From Anarhynchus alexandrinus (Eukaryota > Chordata > Aves > Charadriiformes > Charadriidae), in assembly GCA_008711295.1 (NCBI GenBank), contig VUYV01000510.1, positions 272,058 through 336,057 of the forward strand: a stretch of DNA of 64,000 bases, read 5' to 3'. This document shows, in pieces, positions 35,882-46,300 of this stretch (its first letter is position 1; every line of letters starts with the position of its first letter). Both the position numbers and the translations under genes were made by a program. The notes beneath the pieces were generated by a model. The model was not told the origin of the DNA. It did no database searches and worked only from the letters and a program-made list of their open reading frames with translations.

Positions 35882-38800
35882 GTGAGTGGCTGTGTGTCCC
35901 CCAGCTGGGTGGCATGTCCCTTGGGGTCGTGGAGGCCACAATGGGAAGGACCAGGGAGGGACCTTTGTGTGTGATGTTGGTCCTTCTGCAAATGCTGTGG
36001 TGTGGGGCTCGGCTCCTCTGGGTCAGGGCATACGGTGTCCTCTCCTCTCTGGTTGTCCCTGCCTGTCTGCTCACTGCCTTTAGCCCACCCCTTATCTCAC
36101 CTTCTGCCTCCCACCTTCCCCTCAGTCCCAGCGTTCCTGCTGCGCTCTGGAGCAGACCTTCCTCCCCTAAACACCCCCTCCTTCCCCAGAAGCCTCTGCC
36201 CTGTGTCTCCTACCACCCCTTCCCCAAATTCCTTTAACCTTGGGGCTGTTTTACCCCAGGAAAGCTGCCCAGCCCCGCAGCCGACCCCTGCGGTGCTCCT
36301 GGGCTCAGCTCCGGGGCCGAGGCGATGGCACTGGGCTGTGACCTGGCTCTGAGGTCGCCAGCCGGTGTTCCTGGGTCCATGCCAGCGCTAAACCCAGGAC
36401 ACCTCGCACCCAGCTGGTATCTGCTTCCAGCATCTGCTCCAGCCTCTCTCCTCCCGATAACACCTCCCTCGCGAGCAGCTCTCGGTGTTGTGTGGCAGAG
36501 GGCAGGCAGGGATGTGCTGTGCATCCCCTGGGAGATGCTCCCCCGTCCTTAGTTTGGAGGAGAGAACTGGAGGGGGTGGAAATCAGCCAGTTCAGGGGTG
36601 TGATGGGCGCTCGGGATGGCAAGGAGAGACCCCCCCTGGGGGTTTGGAGGACCCTGCTGGTCTCATATCCCCCATTGCTGGAAGGGTCCAGCCTAGGGTG
36701 CTCCCGGCATCCCTGGGGCTCGTGGCTGGAGCAGCGGGAGATGTGGCAGGGCTGCCCCACCTCCGCACGGGTGTTTAAAAGTGGATGCACAATGATACGG
36801 AACTGATGATGGGGAAGGAGATGTGATGAGAGATGCCTGGTGCCTGGCCAGCTGGGCTGGCTCCATGGGGCCGAGGTGCGGAGCTCCGGTGAGGCATGTT
36901 GTGGTGGGGCTGGTGTGGCACGGTGCGGTGGGGCCGGCGCGGCACGGGGCCCTGCTGTAACTGGAAACAGGCTGTAAGCAAACCCAGGGCCAGCTGGTGA
37001 CCGTAGACCTGCTTGGAGACAGCGGAGCTGCCGCCCCGGGAGCTCTGCCCCGCCGATGCCAGTGCTCCAAAGGTACAGTCCTGGGCAGCCGCGTGTCGTG
37101 CTGGGCTGGGGCGGGCGAAGCAGAACTTCGGTAGCCAAAGCTTCCCTCCCCTTTCTGGACCCAGCCCTGGCACGGGTCCGGGCTGCGGTGGTGGGACAGG
37201 GGCTGCCCTGGGCCATGTCCCTAGGGTGAGGTGGCTTTCTCTGTCTCAGCCATGTGGCTGGAGCCGTTCAGGGGTGGTGGGGTCAGAGGATGCTCTGGGC
37301 ATCTTCTCCCAGAGCCCTAGTACCCATCGCCACCAGGTTTTGCACCCAGGGTCCCTCCTGTGTCCTGCTGCTGGATGCGGCCATGCCCAGACACCCTGGA
37401 AACTGCCGCCAAGTGTTGGTGCAGTTTGGGGTTCGTGGCTGTGGGATCCCCCTCCGACCCCCAGCATCTGCCACCATCCCACTGCGCCTGGGCACAAACA
37501 CCCCTTCCCCAGCTTTGCCATGCCAAAGGTGGGTGGTGAACACTGTGCCCACGGGTGAAGAAGCCAGGGAGGTGGGGGGGGGTGTCCAGTATGGGGCTGG
37601 GACTGTGGAAGGCAGCCCCCTGCGTGGGGTGAAGCCAGCTGGGCTGAGGTCAGGCTGCCAGCTCTCTCTTGCTCTTCCTCCATGTCTCCTCTCAGAGAGC
37701 CCTTGTTGCAGGCAGGCACCACGGGCACAGCCATGGCGATGGTACGGGGAGCCCTGCCAGCACCACCAGTCCCTCTTCTGCCCTGCCCGGCTCAGCTGAG
37801 GGTGGTGGGGACAGAGGTAGGGACCACCGAGGGCAGTGGGATGGAGGTGGGAACCGCCAGCAGCTTCTTGCCAGCCAGGTATCCCCTTGCTGTCCGTCAG
37901 CAGCCGAGGAAGGGGCTGTGTCCATGGTGGTTCCCTGTCACACCGTAGTGCCGAGGCGTCGCTCCATGCACCAGGAGGAGGGATGGTGCGGTGGTGTGCG
38001 CAGGGCAGGCTCCATCGGCCCCGTACAGCACGGTGGCAATGGCAGATGTGTGTGTGGACCATGCCAGCACCACGGCGGGTGTCCTGAGAGGCGATGCTCC
38101 CCGTGGGTTGGGCTCTGTTGATGCTCTTTCCCACTGATCCCATATTTGTGTCACCCCATAGACCCTCTCCTGGTACCTCTGGGTGCCTCCCCTCCTGCCC
38201 TGTCCCTCTGCTCTCCCTTCAGCTCCAGGGCAACACCCCTCTGTGCAGACTCCACCGAGGTGTCTCTGGCCCAGAAATTAATGCAGGGAGGTGGCCAAAG
38301 CCATCAGATCACAGTTGATACCCCCTCCACTGCCAATGTGGCAGGGAGGGACCGGGCTGGGGAGAAGACAGCGCTGTGAGGTGCCACCCGTGGGGATCTC
38401 CTGGTCCTGGCGGGGGGGGGCAATGGGTTCAGTCCAGTGACTGCTCCTGGTTCTTGAGTTCCCCCAGCTGCTGCACAGCTGGATGCTGATGCTGCTCCTC
38501 CTCTGGGTCTCCCCAAATGCAGCCTGCGAAGGGGTGGAGTAGGTGCTGCCCCTGCACGCACAGCTCCTGCTGCTGTCAGCAGGAGAACGCGCAGGGCAGC
38601 AAGTGTCCCACCGCCGCTGCTTAAACTTTCATGAGCCCGCAGTCGCCGGGATCCGGCCCTGGCATTAACATTTGATGTGGTCACGCTCTGTCTGGGCACG
38701 TGCGTGCGCAAACACCTCCGGCGCTGCCGCGGGGCACACGTGTGCCACACGCAAACCCCCTCGCCAGCTGCGTGTGGGCATGCATAGCACCCTGCGTGCG

Positions 38801-39617
38801 CCCGCAACGTGCGTGGCACAGCATGGGGGGTACCCCCATGGGCTCCTGCCTCCTCTCTGCTTCCCAGCAGGGCTGCAGGATTTGGTCGGGTGTTGGGTTC
38901 CTCCTCCACAGCTCTCCCCTTGGCCGTGTTCCCAGTGCCGGGGTGGCGTGTGCCTTGGGCTCTGCAAAATCGTCTCCTCTCTCTCGGTGCCGCCGTTGGG
39001 CTTTGCGGGGTCAAATGGGTCCTGGTGCTGCATCCTCCTCCATGCTGGACGGAGGAAGAGGCTGATTCCCTGGGGAGGTCTGAGGTGTGGGGAGGTGGCA
39101 GGGTCCAGTTTTGGGGTGGTGATGGTACTCTGTGCTGTCCACTGCAGCATCCCGCCGGGGGATGCTCCCTGCCGGGGGATCCAGGTGCTCCCCTGCACCC
39201 GCCGCGGGGGCCCTTTCCTGCTCCTTCGGAAAAGTCTCATGGCTGGAGTGGCGCATCCCTTACATTATTCATGCCGCTGCGAGCCCCGGCGGTTGGGTTA
39301 CAGCCGGAGCTGAGCCGCCAGCACCGTGCTGCCTAACTCGCGGGGTGCCGCGGGAGGCAGGAGGCAGCTCCTGCCGGGCTGCACCGGGGCTGCCGTCCCA
39401 CCGCCCCAGCGCCATGCCAAGCAGGGGGCCACCGGCGGCCAAGGGAGCCACGCACAGGCACGTGCCTTGCCGAAACCAGGTACAGGTAAATACCCTCCCA
39501 GGGCAGGCTGCGGGTTCGGGAACCGGACGGTGTGCCAGGAGCCGCCTTGTGCCGGCGTGGGGCATCATCTCCCAGGGCCCCGCCGGGGCCAGAGCATGAG
39601 CACTCACCACCGCCAGG

Positions 39618-42600
39618 ATGGTTGGCAAGAAGGGGGAGCCCAAAAAGGATGCGGAGGCCAAAGGGAAGGGGGGCAAAGGGAAAGGGAAGGATGGCAAGAA
39701 GGGCAAGAAGGATGCGCCCAGCGAGTCGGAGGAGACCTCAGACACGGAGCTGCTGAAGGCAGAGGAGAGCGAGGAGACGGAGGTGGTGGAGGAGGAGAAG
39801 GAGAAAGAGAAGGAGGAGGAGGAGGTGGAGGTGGAGGCTGTGGAGGAGCCCAAGAAAGGGAAGGGGAAGGAGAAGAAGGGGATGCTCAAGGGGGTGGTGG
39901 CGAAGAAGCCGGGCCGGGGAAAGAAGGCGCAGCTGGAGCCAGAGGAGGAGGAGGGCGAGAGTGATGCCTCACCGGCCAAGAAGAACCTGAAGGGCACCTC
40001 CAAGCTGGTGATGGGGCTGGCAGCTGACAACGCCAAGAAGAAGAAAGGGGCCAAGGGCGCGGAGGCCAAGCGCCAGCCCAAAGAATCCACGGAGCCTGCC
40101 CCGGCTGAGGAGGAGGAAGCAGCAGCGGCGCCGAAGGCCCGGGTGAAGCGCAGCCTCCGCAGCACCTCCAAGCTCTTCCTGGGCTTCAAGAAGCTGGGGC
40201 TGCGGCGGCCCAAGAAAGGGCAGTTCAAGAACACATCCCGCTTCTTCTGGGGGCTACAGAAGCACAGCACCAAGAGGAAGAAGAAGAAGAAGAACAAGGC
40301 GGTGCTCAAGTCCACCTCCAACCTGATGGTCCGCTTCAAGCGCGTGGGCAAGAAGAGGAAGGAGGCAGCCAGCAGCTCCCCACCGGCGAAGCCGTCCTTC
40401 CTGCTGCTGCGGCGGGGCGGGCAGGTGGCTGAGGACAGCGCGTCCCTCTTCCGCCGGCGCCCGGAAAGGAAATTCAAGCCACGGGCGCAGGTGCTGAGCA
40501 AGGCGGCCGCCGCCACGGGCTGGCTGGCCAGGAAGGTGCTCTCCCGGCGTGGGCGGCTGGTGGGGGGCAGCCGGGCAGCTGACGCGGCCTGGCTGTCCCG
40601 TATCGGTGCCAGGAAGCTGCCGTTCCCCGCGGAAGATGAGATCCTCAGGCACCGGGCCAACATGAAGCGGATCCCCGGCAGCAGCGGGCTGTCAGCCCCC
40701 GGCGCCGCACGGCACGGCCAGGAGAGGCACGGCAGCATGGTGCGGCGCCCGTCCCGGCGGCGCTCTCAGCGCGCGCCTGCGGAGATGCCAGTGCCACGCT
40801 ATGGGTGGGCCGAGGAGGAGGATGGGGCCTACAGCCGCCGTCGCAGCTATGCCAAGGAGGAGGATGGAGCCTTCGGCCCCCGCCGTGGCTATGCCAAGGA
40901 GGAAGATGGAAACTATGGCTCCCGCCGTGGCTATGCCAAGAAGGAAGATGGACCCTATGGCACAAGGCATGGCTATGCCAAGGAGGAGGATGGAGCCTAC
41001 AGCCCCCAGCATGGCTATGCCGAGGAGGATGGAGCCTACGGACCCTGGCGTGGCTACACCGGGGAGGATAATGGAGCCTACGGCCCACAGCATGGCTACG
41101 GAGAGGAGGAGGAAGGCTACATCCAAACCCCAGCCTACCCGGCGGGGTATGGCTTTGAGGATGCGGTGCCAACCCCCTACGCCGACTACCCTGGCTACGA
41201 GGCAGAGGATGAATATGGCTTTTACGACGGGTTTTGGGAGGAGGGTGACCCGCCGGGGCACCCCTATGGCTACGCGGAGCTCGAGGACGAGGGGCCGTTT
41301 GGTGGCAGGTCCCCCCTCGCCCTCTACGACCCTTACAGCAGCGACCCGGAGTACGGCGAGGAGGCGGTGGGGCCCTTTGGCTATGGGGGGGACCCCTACG
41401 AGGACTTCGGGGAGCCCCTCGCCGGGGGATACCCAGGGAGTGAATACCCCGAGCATCGCATCCAGTACAGCGAGGGGGGGTGGGCGCCGCACGCCCAGTC
41501 CTCCTGCAACCCCTACGCCCTGGCCCTGGAGGAGATCGCTGAGGCCGAGGAGCCCGAGGAGTTCGAGGAAGAGGAGGATGAGGAGGGGGAGTATCCCTTC
41601 TCCATTCTCAGCGCCTCCTCGCTCCGGGGTATGCGGGAGACGCTCTCCTCCAAGCTCTCCCTCAATAGGAAATTCAGGCTCTTCCCACGGCCCCAGGTCA
41701 AGCTTTTCGGCAGGGACCGCCTGGACGTCCCCCTCCCGGCGCCCCCCCACCTGCCCACCGCCCGTGACGAGGATGACTATGATGAGTATGAGCCACCTCC
41801 ACCACCGGCAGCCCCCAGCCCCGCGGCATCCCCAGGACGACGGGTTTCGGCAGCGCGGGCATGCGGGAGCCCACTGGGGCAGTTCCTCCAGCGCTCCCTC
41901 TCGCAGCCCCCTGGCCGCCCGCCTCGGGGCGCGGGGGGATTTCGGGATCCCCGCACTCCCCAGCCCTCTTACAGACGCTCCGGCCGCAGGCTGGCAGGGA
42001 TGGAGAGTGCTGGCTCGGGGGGCCGGGACCCCCCACTGCGAGCATCTTCGGTCAGGGACCCTTCCCCACCGGTGGGGCCCTGGGGGCAGCCCCCTCCCCG
42101 AGAGCCGGGGGCTGTGCGGCGGCCGTCACTCCGTAACCCCTTTGCCAACCCCGGGCGCTCCCCATCGCCGCCGCCATCCCGGCAGCCCCCCGGCACCGTG
42201 CAGGGCGAGGGGCTGCAGCGATCACCCTCCCGCGGTGCCAGCCTCCGGCGGTTTGGCCCCGATACCCCCACCCCACCGCCGGCCACCCCCCGCTCACCGG
42301 GGCCGGTGGGGGGGAGACGTTTGGGGATGCCCATGGCAGGGTCAGGGAGACCCCTGTCCCCACGGCCATCGCGGCGGAGCAGCCCCCCGGGGCTGCCGCT
42401 CCCCCAGGCCTGGCCCCGTCTTCCCGAGCCCCCCACCAAGGCGGTGAAGCCGCTGCAGAGGACCCCCTTCCTGGCACCCCCCCCCCGCCCCGGCAGTCGC
42501 CGCCTCAGCCCCCCCGGCCCCTCCTGGGACGCGGAGCTGCCCCCCTGGCAGGGTACTGCGCGAGGTCTCACCAGGGTGCCCCCCCCACCCTGCCCCGCTC

Positions 42601-43394
42601 CTAGCACCCCCAAAACCTTCATCCAGCGCATCGGGCAGCCCCTTGCTGGTATGGCCACCCGCTCCCCCCCGGCAAGGCCATCTCCGGCCGAAGTGGGGGG
42701 CCGCAGCCCCTCCCCGGGGCGCCCCGTGGGGCAATCCCTGGCGTCGCTGCTCGTGGAAAGCATGGCCCCCACCGAAGCCCCTCCATCCTCACCGCCCACC
42801 CGCCGTCCCTCCTCCCGCTCGCCCTCCTTGCCCCGGCGCCCATCCCGGCGGGACGGGAGCACCCACAGATCACCGAGCCCACCGGCGGGTCACCGGGCCT
42901 GGGCTGACACCGGGCGCCCCGTCTTCCCCTCCTCCGTGCGCGGTGACCGCAGCCCCTCGCCGCAGCGTCGCGCTGCTTTCCCGGCACCCCGCGGCCGAGC
43001 CCCCGGCTCACCGGCCGCCCCCCACCGCAGTGCCCGTACCCCGGGGCCGGCGGAGGCCATTGAGGGCGACGGGGCGGCCGGGGAGGAGGGCGCGGGACGC
43101 TACGCGGTGGTGACGCCGCAGGTGCAGAGGTTGGGCTCCTTCCGACGGGCCTCCCGCATGTACAAGCAGCACTGGTCCACGCAGCACGTCGTGCGGGTGC
43201 AGGAGATGCCCGACGTCTGGACGGCCGAGCAAGGCGTCCCCCGGCAGCCCACCCAGCGCGGCCGGCGGTGGGCGAGCCAGCGGGGAGCTGACATTGCCCG
43301 ATACCTGAGCCAGAGCTCGCCGGCGGGCGGCTGGCGGGACAGGCACCCCTGGGCGGCCGGGTACCTGGGCACCAAGCAGCCCTGGCGCAGCAAG
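39618..43394 (+). CDS. MYO15A: MYO15A giant N-terminal exon (residues 1-1259)
   Basis: One 3777-nt exon encodes the extension that distinguishes the long isoform, required in mammals to maintain mature stereocilia. It has no known fold. In order: Lys/Gly-rich start; acidic run (about 35-77); four copies of a TS-containing basic motif (123-240); a block with [10 protein letters not shown] and ARKLPFP that matches human; a YAKEEDGAY repeat (395-501); a Tyr/Gly/Pro/acidic stretch; the block [18 protein letters not shown], as in human; a long Pro/Arg/Ser region with many RSPS/SPSP sites; and [17 protein letters not shown] (1161-1177), close to human RFAVVMPRVQKLSSFQR. The exon ends at CAG-CAAG|GTAACG. 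Its low-complexity parts differ greatly from mammals while these islands are kept. Confidence 0.95.
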
Positions 43395-46300
43395 GTAACG
43401 CGGGCGGGGAGCCCGCCGTGGGTGCCGGCAGTGGGATGGAGCCGGGGGGCAAGCTGGCAGATGGAGGGACCCGGGAGTTGAGATGTTCCATGTTGAGATG
43501 GCTACCAGCTCACCAGGGCATGAAGCCACTGGAATCGTGGCGTTTGCGGCACTCAGGGTGGGGGGCAAGTGGTTATGGGGGCATTGGGTGTTGGTGGGGG
43601 CCCTGCCGCAGGGAGCGGGTTGGGGGGGGGTGGTCATCACCCGTTGCATGTACCCCCCTGCGCACGGCCCCCTCGGGGACACTTGACTCTCGCCTATGGA
43701 AATGCTGAGACCCGATCTCCGGCTGGGACGGGCGCGGGTGACACGATGACCCGGCGGGTGTCCACTTTCTGCCCGTCCCCTGGCCGGCTGCCAGCACAGC
43801 CTCCCGCGTGCCACCTGCCCCACGTCGCCTCTGCGCACGGCCGTGGGGAGCAGACCCCCGCCCCACGGCTCAGCCCCCACCGCACTCCCTTTCTATCATC
43901 TTCCTTGCAGGTGCCACCCCACCCGGGGGTCTCCATCGCCCGCCCCTTGCAGCCCCCGCAGGGGTTTGGGTGAACCACCGGGTGTTGCGCTGGGGGAGGC
44001 ACAGCCGCCTCCGCCTGTTCCCGCCTGCCCACAGCGAGCGGGACTGGAGCTCGCCAGGAACAGCCTTTCCTGGGATGGTCCCCAGGGACGCCTTGGTGTC
44101 CCCATTTCCAGCGCTGCTGCTCTCCCCTGACATGCGACACTCTTGTCGGGGGTCTTGTTTCAGGGCTGTGGGATGCTTGCTTGCATCCTTGCCATCACTG
44201 GCTGTGGACTGTATGGTTTGGGGTCACAGATGGTGGTTTTGGGGTGGTGGTGGTGACCGGGTGGGATGCCGGAGGGGGTTGGCACAGCCCTGCCGTGACG
44301 GAGCCGGGCTGGGTTGCTCCGTGCAGATGCAGTCGCTGTGCAGCCTGCCCATCGTGCGGTACCAGGAGCCGCAGGAGGAGGACGGGCTGGAGGACATGAC
44401 CCAGCTGGAGTGAGTGTCCCCTTCCCCTTCGCCACCTGTGGTGACACAGCACGGCGGGGACCAACGGGGCTGCAACCCCCCCCCCATGTACCCCATGGCC
44501 CCTGCTGCTCCCCATCCCGTCCCGTCCCGACACAGGGTCCACTCCAGCCTCCCTGGCTTGGGGATGCTGGGGTTGTTGAGGGACAGCAGACACCTCCTGT
44601 CCCTCCACCACCCCCTAACGCAGCCTCTGCTCCACACCAGGGACCTCCAGGAGGCCGCGGTGCTGAGCAACATCCGGACACGGTTCGAGCGGCAGCTCAT
44701 CTACGTAAGCTTAGGGGTGCACGGCATCCCCCAAAGACCCGGGGTGTGGGGTCTTCATGGGGGATCATCACTCTCTGAGCGCTCGCAGCCCCAAACCTCC
44801 CTCTCCTGCAGACCTACATCGGCAGCATCCTGGTGTCAGTGAACCCGTACCGGCTCTACAACATCTATGGGACAGAGCAGGTGCTGCAGTATGAAGGCAG
44901 AGCACTGGGCGAGAACCCACCGTGAGTACCAGGGTGTCCCCGAACACCCTGTGGGGATAGGGGCACCCTTACCCGCCATCACCCACCCCTGGGTCCTACA
45001 GCAGTCCCCAGGCTGGGTGTCCCAGGGCTCTGAGGACCCTCGGTCACAGGGTGCTGAAGCAGATGTGTCCATGCGTGGGGATGCTCCGGGTGCAGCGGGG
45101 GTCCCCATGTTGGGGCAACGTGGTGCTGCACCCTTCCACCTCTGCTTCCCTCCACCCTCCAGGCACCTCTTTGCCATCGCAAACGTCGCCTACTCCAAAG
45201 TGATGGATGCCAAACACAACCAGTGTATCGTCATCAGGTGGGACACAGCTGTTCCCCAGCACAGCCACCCTCTGGGATGGCCCCTAATTAGTGCTGCTAT
45301 AATTGCCAGTTGCAGGATGATGCCACCTGCCTGGCCCAGCCCCAGGGCTGATGGGTGCCACTGGGGATGGGGTGCTGGGTGGGTTTGGGGTGGGCACACC
45401 CCTCCAGCCCCCTGCTCAGCTGGTGATGACCCCGGCCATGCCCTCCCTCTGTGTTTCAGTGGGGAGAGCGGCTCGGGGAAGACCGAAGCCACCAAGCTGA
45501 TACTGCGCTACCTGGCAGCCGTCAGCCAGAAACGCAGCACTACCCCGCAGGTAGGGTGCTGCCCTGGGGACATCCCCGTACCTCTGTCCCACCTCCCCGT
45601 GTCCTCCTCCACCCTTTGCTCACGGCTCTGCTTATCCCCATGCTTCCACCTGGACCATGGCAGATAGAGGTACCGGGGGAGACACATGGGCTGGGACCGT
45701 TCAAGGGGACTGAGCATCATGGTGGCATCTCTGCCATGTCACCCCAGTGGTGGGGGGATGGCAGGGATGGACAGCAGGAGCTTGGTGCATGCGCATGCAT
45801 GGGGTCTTTGTGCTCTCCTGCATCCTTGTGCAGCCCAGCTGTGGTGCATACCTTGAATTTTGGCAACCATAGGTGTCTGCACGGGGCAGGAGGTGGCAGG
45901 GAGGGTGGTACAGGTGGCAGGGTGACAAGGGGGTGTCCCCTAGACATGGGGACAGCCTGTGGCATGTTGGGGTGCCTGGGCTGACCCTGTGGCTCTCCCC
46001 ATCACCACGGCAGATCCTGGAGGCGACCCCCTTGCTGGAATCCTTCGGCAACGCCAAAACCGTGAGGAACGACAATTCCAGCAGGTTCGGGAAATTTGTG
46101 GAAATCTTTCTGGAGGAGTAAGTAATGCTGAGCAGTGCCTGAGTGTGGCCTGTCCTCCCCGTGTCCCGCTCCCCTGCCCTGGGAGTGCCCACCCCAGCCC
46201 CCAGCCCCGCTGCCAGGCCACCCCTGCCCCTCAGCTCTGGGGTGGGACGCACACGGGGATGCTTTTGGGGACAAACATTGGTGGGGGAAAGGTGATGTCA

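Larger units (their letters stand above)
32916..39617. other. Intergenic / MYO15A 5' flanking region
   Basis: I see no recognisable protein-coding exon in this 6.7 kb. Long open frames between 36.3 and 38.2 kb on both strands are GC-rich and low in complexity, and resemble no family. The region contains AT-rich islands (33600-33920, 34560-34800) standing out from GC-rich surroundings, and a conserved-looking POU/E-box block with a consensus splice donor near 35.7-35.88 kb. The 5' non-coding exon and promoter of MYO15A should lie somewhere here. Confidence 0.6.

Noticed and set aside
36305..38143. Long open frames on both strands upstream of MYO15A, considered as a possible extra gene
   Set aside because: Pro/Ser/Arg/Gly-rich in every frame, which is the signature of GC-rich non-coding DNA. 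No conserved motif or convincing exon set.
39269..40738. 489-aa open frame on the minus strand, Ser/Phe/Leu-rich
   Set aside because: It is the complement of the Lys/Glu-rich MYO15A exon, where AAG/GAG codons read as Phe/Leu/Ser. No family resemblance.
40801..42447. 548-aa plus-strand frame overlapping the MYO15A giant exon
   Set aside because: Shifted frame of the same exon. The annotated frame has conserved islands and this one has none.
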